Assembly (NCBI GenBank): GCA_026015225.1
Contig: JAOZGV010000185.1
Coordinates: 1-28,959, forward strand
Direction: 5' to 3'
Source of the DNA: Candidatus Bathyarchaeota archaeon
Lineage (GTDB): Archaea > Thermoproteota > Bathyarchaeia > 40CM-2-53-6 > RBG-13-38-9
Length of the DNA stretch: 28,959 bases
Numbering within the stretch: the stretch's first letter is position 1; the number at the start of each line of letters is the position of its first letter. Positions 7,592 through 14,633 of the stretch are shown here, piece after piece. Position numbers and translations under genes: made by a program. The notes below the pieces were generated by a model. The model was not told the DNA's origin. It saw nothing but the letters and a program-made list of their open reading frames with translations, and did not search any database.

Positions 7592-7674
7592 GATAAATCA
7601 ACATAAATTAGCGAGGTAGGGGCATAATTAAATTTTTACTAATTTACAAAGCCTGGAAGGCTTATATAGATAAA

Positions 7675-7686
7675 AGCACGCGCGCT
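7675..7686. repeat. Near-perfect palindrome AGCACGCGCGCT
   Basis: One mismatch from AGCGCGCGCGCT, just downstream of a plus-strand TTATATAG element. The same spacer (7592-7805) also holds an AAGCC/GGCTT hairpin (about 7649-7663) and the near-palindrome CCAGAGATCTTTGG. Confidence 0.4.
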
Positions 7687-7805
7687 CATCTCTCCAGAGA
7701 TCTTTGGAATCAACCTTATGGAGTTTTAATAATCCCATCTTAATAGAGGAGTGAATATTTCAAAAAATCTTAGCGCGACTTACTTATTAATAATGATGCT
7801 CGAAT

Positions 7806-8573
7806 TCACAATATTGCTTTAATTAATGTTCTGGTGCATAAAATTAATATCGTGAATCCTACTAACACCATTATAAGACGGTTAGGTAATTTACCGCATG
7901 TATATGCTGCAAAAGGGGCTGCAATCACACCTCCGATTATCAAACCAATAATCACATTCCAGTGCACTAGCCCAATAGTAGCGATAAATGTAGCAACCTG
8001 GGCAATTGTAACGAAGAATTCAGCCAGATTTGTAGTGCCTATTGAGTGTTTTGGATTATTGCCCTTTGATATTAAAGTCGAAGTCACAATTGGTCCCCAC
8101 CCACCACCACCAATTGCATCGAAAAATCCACCGATTGCGCCGAGTGGAAGTAATTTAGTGGTGTCTTTTTTAATATTATGTTTTGACCTTGCTTTCAATA
8201 TTATTGAAATACCCGTAATGAGCAGATATATAGCTACAAATGGTTTAATGAAATCAGCTGGTAATGAAATCAGCAAGTAAGCTCCGATTATTCCCCCAAT
8301 AACTCCAGTAATAACCAATTTCCTAAAAATAGTCATATCGATATTCCTAAAATGGAAATGTGAAAAACCAGATACGCCGCTTGTAAATATCTCTGACGTA
8401 TGGACGGCAGCACTTGCTGGAGCAGGAGAAATCCCTATTGCGAGAAGGAATGAGTTGGAAGTTACACCATATGCCATACCGAGTGCTCCATCAATCATTT
8501 GAGCAATAAAACCGATAATTATGAAAAGTATTATTTCTTCTTGCAAATCAATACCTTCATATTGATTATTCAT
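7806..8573 (-). CDS. TauE/SafE (TSUP) family permease
   Basis: A 255-residue integral membrane protein with about eight helices in two repeats, the usual size for TSUP permeases, which carry sulfite, organosulfonates or other small anions. Family features include IGFIAQMIDGALGMAYG near the N-terminus and the second-repeat counterpart GAIGGFFDAIGGGGWGP (roughly 143-160). The ATG start has no obvious Shine-Dalgarno sequence. It lies 48 nt downstream of the Lrp-like gene on the same strand and could share its transcript. The substrate cannot be deduced, and no sulfur-metabolism gene is nearby. Confidence 0.88.
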   Translation of the reverse strand: MNNQYEGIDLQEEIILFIIIGFIAQMIDGALGMAYGVTSNSFLLAIGISPAPASAAVHTSEIFTSGVSGFSHFHFRNIDMTIFRKLVITGVIGGIIGAYLLISLPADFIKPFVAIYLLITGISIILKARSKHNIKKDTTKLLPLGAIGGFFDAIGGGGWGPIVTSTLISKGNNPKHSIGTTNLAEFFVTIAQVATFIATIGLVHWNVIIGLIIGGVIAAPFAAYTCGKLPNRLIMVLVGFTILILCTRTLIKAIL

Positions 8574-8621
8574 GATTAGATTGCATGTATCGCCATATCG
8601 TAACCTTTAACTTAAAGGTGC

Positions 8622-8855
8622 TTAGCGTTCAATCGCAATCATAGTAAGAGTGCTTCTTATATCCTTCAAGCGTCGAATCTTAAAAGCCACGATTTCTTTT
8701 AACTTCTCCCTATTTTTAGCTTCAGCTATGGCTATTACATCATAAACGCCATATGTCAAGTGAGCTTCTTTTACACTTTCAATACTACGAAGTTCTTTGA
8801 TAACATTGCCTTCTTCCCCTAATTCGGTATTTATTAATACATATGCTAAAGTCAT
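8622..8855 (-). CDS. Stand-alone Lrp/AsnC ligand-binding (RAM) domain protein
   Basis: A 77-residue protein matching the C-terminal effector domain of Lrp/AsnC regulators: AYVLINTELGEEGNVIKEL, the HLTYGVYDVIAIAEA strand-helix, and a final TLTMIAIER strand. No helix-turn-helix is present and none fits upstream, so it is a stand-alone member. Such proteins can form rings that bind amino acids and may modulate full-length Lrp partners. It starts at ATG 8855 with GGAGAG about 11 nt upstream, and sits at the end of a run of small minus-strand genes. Its effector and target are unknown. Confidence 0.82.
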   Translation of the reverse strand: MTLAYVLINTELGEEGNVIKELRSIESVKEAHLTYGVYDVIAIAEAKNREKLKEIVAFKIRRLKDIRSTLTMIAIER

Positions 8856-8943
8856 TTTTCAAAATACTCTCCTTTTCTTTTTTCCCTCTCTTTTTTCTCA
8901 TTTTCCTTTTTTATTTCCTCAATGATTCTCTGCGCGCTTAAAT

Positions 8944-9051
8944 TTAATTACGAAATTTCCAACCATTCCCACAAGCAGGACAATTCCAACCTGCAAAAGC
9001 ATCATCAGAAATGATTGGTTTTAATCCCTCTTTACATTTTGAACATTCCAT
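8944..9051 (-). CDS. 35-residue zinc-ribbon microprotein
   Basis: A short frame with ATG at 9051-9049 and TAA at 8946-8944. It encodes C3-x2-C6 and C24-x2-C27 separated by 17 residues, followed by GNGWKF, a compact treble-clef or zinc-ribbon pattern. A GGAG-GGTAG stretch lies just upstream of the ATG. It overlaps the end of the preceding small frame by 31 nt, which suggests translational coupling if both are real. Two perfectly spaced CxxC pairs in so short a frame support a genuine gene. A rubredoxin-like or transcription-factor zinc-ribbon role is possible, but nothing more can be said. Confidence 0.55.
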   Translation of the reverse strand: MECSKCKEGLKPIISDDAFAGWNCPACGNGWKFRN

Positions 9052-9260
9052 TTTCTACCATCTCCACGTGCGCTCATGCTCCATTCTAATCTCATTGATG
9101 ATTTTCTATGCTTTTTCCTTAACTCATCGTCAGTTATTTCTGTAGCATCGCTTTTTATTGGTAATAAAGATAGATGGGAATAAGATGATGTTGGAGATAT
9201 CCTAAAAGATATTTCTATAGGACTATTTATGCACAATATTTTATTTCTCCCTCCATCCAC
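9021..9260 (-). CDS. Small hypothetical protein, uncertain
   Basis: A 79-codon frame between two zinc-ribbon genes on the same strand. ATG at 9260 lies inside the end of the upstream gene; a TTG at 9236-9234, after GGGAGAAATAAAATA, is the more likely start and gives about 71 residues. The middle part, with alternating hydrophobic residues (IEISFRISPTSS) and then a charged helix (EITDDELRKKHRKS), looks protein-like. It overlaps the microprotein by 31 nt. I recognise no family. It may be an unexpressed frame. Confidence 0.33.
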   Translation of the reverse strand: MDGGRNKILCINSPIEISFRISPTSSYSHLSLLPIKSDATEITDDELRKKHRKSSMRLEWSMSARGDGRKWNVQNVKRD

Positions 9261-9585
9261 AATTTGTACATCTAAATTTTAGGATCTCCGCACCTTTGGA
9301 ACAGGGTTGTAACATTCCAACAGCTTCACAATCTGGACAGGTATCCATTATATATCTAGGCTTTGCATATTCCTTCTCTTTCTTCCAAGGTAATTCTTGT
9401 TCTTCAAATATTTCCTGCACAACTTTTCTGACCTTTTCTTCAAGTATCTTGTCCTCATCCTTTTCTACAAATCTAATGCCCGAGAGTAAGGATGTAAAAC
9501 CAGAACTCATTGTAGACGAGTCTTTTAGCCAGTTAGTCATTTTATCCCAATGATTTTTTCTCTTTCTATCCCTTCGTGATTCCAT
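9241..9585 (-). CDS. Hypothetical protein with C-terminal zinc ribbon
   Basis: About 114 residues: a basic N-terminus (ESRRDRKRK), a middle segment with an acidic helix (KDEDKILEEKVRKVVQEIF), and a C-terminal zinc ribbon with CPDC at 83-86 and CTNC at 106-109, resembling TFIIS/RPB9-type ribbons. The ATG at 9585 is preferred because TTTAAGGCG lies at ribosome-site distance; a TTG at 9615 would add ten residues. It heads a run of small minus-strand genes (9241, 9021, 8944, 8622) about 127 nt after ATP synthase subunit I, with a TATA element (ATATAAAA) and a GCGCGC palindrome in that gap. Function is unknown; nucleic-acid binding is a guess from the ribbon and basic tail. Confidence 0.68.
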   Translation of the reverse strand: MESRRDRKRKNHWDKMTNWLKDSSTMSSGFTSLLSGIRFVEKDEDKILEEKVRKVVQEIFEEQELPWKKEKEYAKPRYIMDTCPDCEAVGMLQPCSKGAEILKFRCTNCGWREK

Positions 9586-9712
9586 TCTATTTCGCCTTAA
9601 AAAATTCCTTAACAATCTTCAATCTTTTTCTTTGAGGCGGTAAGGACAAAGCGGTGCGCGCTATTTTTTATATTCTGCCTCCAATATGCGAATCTATTGA
9701 AGTTCAACATTC

Positions 9713-11632
9713 TTAATTCTCACCAATTCCGTAAGGAGCGTACGGTGTCCCTGTTCCTTGGAAGAATTTAGTTGAAAATTCATAGTATAGCAGCCTCAAA
9801 GACTGAATCATGACTACCAACAACTCGAGTGTTAAGCAGAAGATGTTCAAAAATATTAATCCTAGGCCTATTCCTAACATTGGGTTTGATTGGAATAATT
9901 TCACGATAATAAGAGCGAATGTTGCATGCGCAACACAAAATCCAGCTATTCTTGCATACGAAAGGACGTTTGATAAGCTAGAGGTCATCGTTTCTATTAT
10001 CAATCCAAGAATCATGGTAGGTTCTTCGCCCTTCAATATGGCTTTTAAGCCGATTAGTGACACGCCAATCAATGGAATAGCTATTGGCCAATGGGTGATG
10101 ACATCTAGTTTTAATTTTGGAAAGGAGATACCAGGGATAATGCTTACACCAAGGAAGTACGATGCTACTAATACTATGCCTATGAAAGTTACAAGTCCCG
10201 CAAGACCTCGATCTCCAAATAGCGCCTCAATTTTATCGCCTGATTTTATATGATTCTTTATGCTAATAATTAAACCAAGGATTATTTGAGCGATTCCAAA
10301 ATAGACTGCTATCTTTATTAGCCAAATAATGATGTTTGGATTTGTCACCCAATTAGGCATTAAACCAGGCCAGAGGGGATGAACCTCTGTTAGAAAGAAT
10401 CCCCCTGTTAGCAATCCAAAGATTATGGCTGAAATGCCAAGGCCCATTATTAGGCGACCTAATTTATTGAAATTCATTTCCATTAGTGGTTTTTTAATCA
10501 CATAAGAGAGGATTATTCCCAGTCCCAATATCACAAGTCCTTGACCGAAGTCTGGAAACATTATCCCAAACATAGTCATCCAAAGGATAGTTGAGATTAT
10601 AGTTGGGTCGCTTTCTTTTGATTCTGGACAGCCAAACTGCGTAGTGAGTAATTCTCCAGGTCCAAAAAGTTTTGGGTTCTCCATAACGGTCGGTATTTCT
10701 TCATAGGGCAAAGGATCCTCTAGGGAATAATATAGAGTACCATTCAATTCATCATTTAAATTATGAAAAGATTCTTTTAATCTCTCTATCTTATTTTCAG
10801 GAACCCATCCCTGAAGCATTATGATTGTTTTACTTTTCAATAGATAGGATTTTACATCCTGAATATTTCTTAAAAATTTACTAACAGAATTTAAATAACA
10901 ATAATTCTCCTCTAGTTGAGGAATTTTGCCCTCAAGTTCTTTAATCTCATTGTCTATTCTTTTTATGTCTATATCAGTTTCGTCTGAGAATTCTTCAATT
11001 ATTCTAAACTCTCTAAAACCAATGGTAGACAATAGTTTTTCAATCCAAGGTTTAAGCTCTATTAGCCCAGATACGTAAAGGAATGATTCTTTTGGAGAAA
11101 TCGTTTTCTCCTTAAAGGTTATGAAACTTTTATTTTTAAGCCTGAGTCTAAAAGAAGGAATATCCTCGGACTTAGCCAAGCCCAGCTTTATAAAAATATT
11201 TTTAAATTCAGCCAATTCTTTGGGATTAAATCCAATAGTTTTAAAAATTTGTAATGCAAATTTAGCTTCTTTAAGCTCTTTTAATCTACTTACAGTTGTA
11301 TTGACTTTTTCCCTCAGAGAAATAACTCTTTTTTCAAATTCTTCTATTGGGGCATCTATATTTTTAATTGTTTTTTCATATTCATTAAAATCCTCAGATT
11401 CTTTCTTTACATCTTTGGAGGCTGTACTTAATTTGTTTCTAATAAAATTCAACTGCTCGTATGTGTTTTCGAATTTCCTGATTTCTTCAGGATTTACTCT
11501 GTTGAATCCAACGAATTCACTGTCGTCAAGCCTATGTAACTGAATGAGTCCCAATTCGCCTATAGATTCTATAAGTTTTGGCTCATTATCATTAAGGGTA
11601 ATCACTGTCAATTTTTTTATTGGAATCAACAT
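9713..11632 (-). CDS. atpI: A/V-type ATP synthase subunit I (a)
   Basis: Stator and proton-channel subunit of the A-type ATP synthase. The 639 residues divide into a cytoplasmic N-terminal half (about 1-340) with long coiled-coil arms (40-120 and 225-275) and a membrane half with about eight helices. The channel arginine lies in SYARIAGFCVAHATF at Arg561, and the second conserved basic residue is in SLRLLYYEFSTKFF near 613. It works with the c-ring made of subunit K, encoded 500 nt upstream on the same strand. In most archaea I and K are adjacent within a longer operon; here a double-psi barrel gene separates them and the catalytic genes are not in the window. ATG start, weak purine-rich ribosome site AAAGAGAG. 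Confidence 0.93.
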   Translation of the reverse strand: MLIPIKKLTVITLNDNEPKLIESIGELGLIQLHRLDDSEFVGFNRVNPEEIRKFENTYEQLNFIRNKLSTASKDVKKESEDFNEYEKTIKNIDAPIEEFEKRVISLREKVNTTVSRLKELKEAKFALQIFKTIGFNPKELAEFKNIFIKLGLAKSEDIPSFRLRLKNKSFITFKEKTISPKESFLYVSGLIELKPWIEKLLSTIGFREFRIIEEFSDETDIDIKRIDNEIKELEGKIPQLEENYCYLNSVSKFLRNIQDVKSYLLKSKTIIMLQGWVPENKIERLKESFHNLNDELNGTLYYSLEDPLPYEEIPTVMENPKLFGPGELLTTQFGCPESKESDPTIISTILWMTMFGIMFPDFGQGLVILGLGIILSYVIKKPLMEMNFNKLGRLIMGLGISAIIFGLLTGGFFLTEVHPLWPGLMPNWVTNPNIIIWLIKIAVYFGIAQIILGLIISIKNHIKSGDKIEALFGDRGLAGLVTFIGIVLVASYFLGVSIIPGISFPKLKLDVITHWPIAIPLIGVSLIGLKAILKGEEPTMILGLIIETMTSSLSNVLSYARIAGFCVAHATFALIIVKLFQSNPMLGIGLGLIFLNIFCLTLELLVVMIQSLRLLYYEFSTKFFQGTGTPYAPYGIGEN

Positions 11633-11677
11633 CTCTCTTTATCAAACTCCAAATCTATTTTTGAAGGAAATCTACAA

Positions 11678-11788
11678 TTACCAGTCATCACGATCTTTTT
11701 CTATACGACTTCTTCCAATCAAATGGTCTCCATAATTCATCATAGTCCTATACTTTACTGTGAACAGATAGAAATTGATGTTTTTCAA
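11678..11788 (-). CDS. Possible 36-residue protein between the double-psi barrel gene and atpI
   Basis: A frame from TTG (11788-11786) to TAA (11680-11678), preceded by a near-ideal Shine-Dalgarno sequence GGAGGTGG with 8-nt spacing, among the strongest in the window. The product is rich in aromatic and charged residues (KNINFYLFTVKYRTMMNYGD, then an Arg/Lys/Asp-rich tail). No membrane helix or known motif is apparent, and it is not ATP synthase subunit H, which is a coiled coil of about 100 residues. It lies in the gap between two cluster genes in the same direction, which fits a small co-transcribed protein. The strength of the ribosome site is the main evidence. Confidence 0.42.
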   Translation of the reverse strand: MKNINFYLFTVKYRTMMNYGDHLIGRSRIEKDRDDW

Positions 11789-11838
11789 TTCAAAACCACC
11801 TCCGACGTACATTTCCAATATTGTTGTAGTTTACCATA

Positions 11839-12138
11839 CTAGAAATACCTCATTGGACTATAATTTCCCACAAGAACCCTCATCCCAACTTTAAAGTTTC
11901 CTTCTCTCATAATATCGTTTGAAATCCTCAATATGCTTCTTCCCTTATCTTTAAGCTGAGCTTCAGCTACTTTGGCATAAGTTTCTGCGAGGCTTAGTGC
12001 CAAACTAGAAATACATACTTCGTCTCCTGGCCTTACTCCAAGATATTCCATCGTGTGTTCATCGAGTCTTACAATACCATTATCTCCATCAACCCCTCTG
12101 CCAACATATAATTCTACTCTGCCAGACAACTTCATCAC
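11839..12138 (-). CDS. Stand-alone Cdc48-N-like double-psi beta-barrel protein
   Basis: A 99-residue protein with the two pseudo-symmetric halves of the Cdc48/VAT N-terminal double-psi barrel: GRGVDGDNGIVRLDEHTMEY followed by LGVRPGDEVCI (13-43), and DKGRSILRISNDIM followed by KVGMRVLV (64-90). In Cdc48/VAT and NSF this fold precedes AAA+ domains and binds substrates or adaptors; here there is no ATPase domain. It starts 6 nt after the stop of subunit K (ribosome site GTAGGTG) and precedes subunit I, so it is almost certainly co-expressed with ATP synthase parts. A role in assembly or quality control of the complex is inference. A transcription-factor-like AbrB relative is the alternative. 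Confidence 0.68.
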   Translation of the reverse strand: MMKLSGRVELYVGRGVDGDNGIVRLDEHTMEYLGVRPGDEVCISSLALSLAETYAKVAEAQLKDKGRSILRISNDIMREGNFKVGMRVLVGNYSPMRYF

Positions 12139-12144
12139 CTACTG

Positions 12145-12471
12145 CTAATCTACCCATATCAAAAAGGCAATCAAGAGGCCATAAATGGCTATTCCTTCAG
12201 CCATCCCTACATAGACCATAGTACGACCAAAGAGTTTAGGATTCTCCGTTACGCTTGCTACAGAGGCTGCTCCAGTCTTACTAAGAGCCGTTCCCGCTGC
12301 AACAGCAGAAAGCCCTACCGCGAATGCCATCGTTGCATACTTAGTTATAGTTATTAATGTATCGTCATCTGGTGCTGCAAAGACTGGGTTTATTAAAACC
12401 ATCGCGCAGAATTTTAGCAGAACTAGTAAAGTCAATAATTTACTCTTTTTAATTCCTCCCATATTATTCAC
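12145..12471 (-). CDS. atpK: A/V-type ATP synthase subunit K (c-ring proteolipid)
   Basis: Rotor proteolipid of the A-type ATP synthase. The 108-residue chain starts with a basic and hydrophobic segment (residues 8-32) ending in FAA-PDDD, which looks like a cleavable signal peptide or an extra helix. A single two-helix hairpin follows (about 40-64 and 83-106). The ion-carrying carboxylate is Glu92 in VGMAEGIAIYGLL, and the polar loop TENPKLFGR is typical. One hairpin with one Glu means a full set of ion sites per ring. It is the first gene of the minus-strand cluster, with its own TATA box in the spacer shared with the second PhoU gene. Coupling ion not determined. Confidence 0.92.
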   Translation of the reverse strand: MNNMGGIKKSKLLTLLVLLKFCAMVLINPVFAAPDDDTLITITKYATMAFAVGLSAVAAGTALSKTGAASVASVTENPKLFGRTMVYVGMAEGIAIYGLLIAFLIWVD

Positions 12472-12494
12472 GATTAAATATATATGTTATTCTA

Positions 12495-12547
12495 AATATA
12501 TTTATTGTGTATATCTTATATATACATCATATATACATTTATATTTT
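12495..12547. promoter_or_regulatory. Divergent promoter region of atpK and the second PhoU gene, with tandem repeats
   Basis: An almost purely A/T spacer. The decamer ATATATACAT occurs twice in direct orientation (12518-12527 and 12529-12538) with an 11-bp period, so both copies face the same side of the helix. A minus-strand AAATATATTTA near 12500 suits atpK, and a plus-strand TTTATATTTTA at about 12538-12548 suits the PhoU gene. The repeats could be operator sites, but AT bias alone makes such repeats easier to form. Confidence 0.38.
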
Positions 12548-12578
12548 AGAAAAATATATTATATTTTAGGTTAAAAGA

Positions 12579-13655
12579 TTGCAGGGGAGAAGAATACAAA
12601 AAGTAGGTCCATCTACTCTAACCGTTTCACTTCCAAGTAGTTGGACGAAGGAAGTAGGCTTAAAGAAAGGTGATTTAGTCTTCTATATCCCTCAGAGCGA
12701 TGGTTCTTTGAAACTAAGAGCGCGTGAATTGGTTGAGCGAGAAAAAAAAGTAAAGGAATTTGTTGTAAACTCTGATCTTTGTGATCGGGAAGGGCTATTA
12801 GAAAGAATCATTGTAGGGAACTATCTTTTAGGTCACGATATAATAAGTATAGTCTCCTCAAAGCGTATCTCAAACTCCCATAGTGAAGAAATTCGAAGAA
12901 TTAGTCGTAAATTGATAGGATTAGGAATTATTGAAGAGACGCCAATCCGGATAATTCTTCAATGCTCAATAGAAGCTAGTAAATTTCCGATCGATATGGT
13001 GGTTAGACGGTTATATGCGATTGCATCCACAATTCATAAAGAAGCTATACAAGCGCTTTGTGAAATGAAGATGGAATTGGCGGAAGAAGCGATTCGAAGG
13101 GAGGAAGACGCTGATATGATGTATTGGCTTGCTTCTAGGTTGCTCTATTCAGCTGAAAATAGTAGAGATATAGTAGAGAAGATAGATTTGAATAAACACA
13201 ACATTCTGAATCTAAGAATGCTAGTTGGATTCTTAGAACGCATGGCTGACTGGGGTGAAAAAATTGGAAAAAACGTTATTATAATTGAAAAGAAAGGGAT
13301 TGGAATTGGCGAACCAATAATTAAGGGAGTTTATCAGTTAAGTGAAAGGGCTTACACTATCTGCGTAAATGCAATGGAAAGCGTTTTCACGGGCGATATA
13401 AAAATTGCAAATACCGCGATTGAAAATTACAAGAAAAAAATTGAGCAGGAAGAAGAGAAGCTTGTCCAAGATCTTCCTTTACATCTACCAGATTCTGAAA
13501 TGGCTTCAAATCTAAGGCATATTCTTTGGGGGATAAGAAGAATTGCAGAGCTTGGGGCCGAGATAGCTGAGCTCTCTTTAAACCAAGCCTTAGATAGATC
13601 AACGAAATTATGTAAGGGCCTTGATAATTCCAATATTCTAAATAAGTGCTATTAA
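12579..13655 (+). CDS. AbrB-PhoU regulator (paralogue 2)
   Basis: A 358-residue paralogue of the protein at 5634-6674, collinear over its whole length. It has an AbrB-type domain at 1-48 (RRIQKVGPSTLTVSLPSSW, then KKGDLVFYIPQ), a conserved linker strand with NSDLCDREGLLERIIVGNY, and a PhoU-like helical region with RREEDADMMYWLASRLL and ERMADWGEKIGKNV. As in paralogue 1, the usual PhoU His after ERxAD is Trp. The start is TTG (12579) with TAGG upstream; no ATG lies nearby. It is divergent from the ATP synthase cluster and ends about 100 nt before the aminotransferase. It probably senses phosphate or another metabolite and binds DNA; targets are unknown. Confidence 0.87.
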   Translation: MQGRRIQKVGPSTLTVSLPSSWTKEVGLKKGDLVFYIPQSDGSLKLRARELVEREKKVKEFVVNSDLCDREGLLERIIVGNYLLGHDIISIVSSKRISNSHSEEIRRISRKLIGLGIIEETPIRIILQCSIEASKFPIDMVVRRLYAIASTIHKEAIQALCEMKMELAEEAIRREEDADMMYWLASRLLYSAENSRDIVEKIDLNKHNILNLRMLVGFLERMADWGEKIGKNVIIIEKKGIGIGEPIIKGVYQLSERAYTICVNAMESVFTGDIKIANTAIENYKKKIEQEEEKLVQDLPLHLPDSEMASNLRHILWGIRRIAELGAEIAELSLNQALDRSTKLCKGLDNSNILNKCY

Positions 13656-13760
13656 AAAATTCATCAACCGCAGTTTTATTCTTCAAAAGTATTATTTATG
13701 TGTAATTTTAATTGGATCTTATCCAATTTTAAACTATTTTTTGGTTATTTGGTGGAGAGA

Positions 13761-14609
13761 TTGATAGATAAATCCATTTTCTATCTAAATGGTAATTTTA
13801 TAACAAAGGATGAAGCCCTTGTCAATATTTTGGATTTAGGCATAGTAAGAGGGTATGGAATATTCGAATTTTTAATTACCTACCAACGAAAGCCATTCCG
13901 ACTAAACGACCACATTAAACGACTTATCCGATCAGCAGGAATTATAGGCTTTAGCTTACCTTGGAATGAAAAGCAATTATCTGAATTAGTAAATTTGACA
14001 TTAGATAAGAATCCAAAAGGCGAAAAAAGTATAAGGATAATTGTTACCGGTGGAGAAAGTGAAAATCTTATCACTCCCTCCTCAAATCCAACACTAGCGA
14101 TAATAGTATTGCCTTATAAGAGATATCCTTTAGAATATTACGAAAAAGGGGGCAAAATCATAACTTACAAATTCAATCGCGAATCTCCAGAAGCTAAGAC
14201 ACTTAATTACATTTTTGGAGTTAGGGCTTCAATGGAAGCAAAAAAATTAGGTGCAACCGAGGCCCTCTACACATATGAAAATTCTATATATGAATGCGTC
14301 AGTTCAAATTTTTTTTCGGTCAAGGATGGGGTTATAATAACCACTGGAGAAAATATTTTGAACGGCATAACTAGAAAAGTTGTTTTAGAACTGATTAAAG
14401 ATAAATACCGTATTAAATTCAGGCCTCTTAGGATTCCAGAACTAGACTCAATAAATGAGGCCTTCTTGACGTCCTCTAATAGAGAAGTGATGCCTATTAC
14501 TATGATCGATAAAATAGTCATAGGGAATGGAATTCCCGGCCCAATAACCAAAAATATTATGACTGCTTTTACAAATTATACTAAGCAGTATAGCGCGCGC
14601 GCTAAATGA
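13761..14609 (+). CDS. Class IV PLP aminotransferase, branched-chain type
   Basis: Fold-type IV pyridoxal-phosphate enzyme like branched-chain aminotransferase (IlvE) or D-amino-acid transaminase. Motifs: YLNGNFITKDEALVNILD and GYGIFEFLITY near the N-terminus, PLP-binding Lys in EAKTLNYIFG, then ECVSSNFFSVKDG, ILNGITRKVVLEL and FLTSSNREVMPI. I prefer the TTG at 13761, where GGTGGAG sits just upstream and the product begins MIDKSIFYLNG as in relatives. An ATG at 13698 in the same frame would add 21 unrelated residues with no ribosome site. The last codons lie inside a 14-bp GCGCGC palindrome. Substrate cannot be settled from sequence; IlvE and 4-amino-4-deoxychorismate lyase share this fold. 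Confidence 0.85.
   Translation: MIDKSIFYLNGNFITKDEALVNILDLGIVRGYGIFEFLITYQRKPFRLNDHIKRLIRSAGIIGFSLPWNEKQLSELVNLTLDKNPKGEKSIRIIVTGGESENLITPSSNPTLAIIVLPYKRYPLEYYEKGGKIITYKFNRESPEAKTLNYIFGVRASMEAKKLGATEALYTYENSIYECVSSNFFSVKDGVIITTGENILNGITRKVVLELIKDKYRIKFRPLRIPELDSINEAFLTSSNREVMPITMIDKIVIGNGIPGPITKNIMTAFTNYTKQYSARAK
14591..14604. repeat. Perfect 14-bp palindrome TAGCGCGCGCGCTA
   Basis: The longest member of the GCGCGC family, overlapping the last codons of the aminotransferase and 30 nt before the RFC gene. Because it encodes the C-terminal Ala-Arg-Ala, it has altered the protein end. Alternating G/C of this length can adopt Z-DNA. Confidence 0.5.
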
Positions 14610-14633
14610 GACTAATTCGCGAAAAAAATTCGG

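Noticed and set aside
13698..13760. N-terminal extension of the class IV aminotransferase from ATG 13698.
   Set aside because: No ribosome site, residues unlike the family, and a better-placed TTG with GGTGGAG at 13761.
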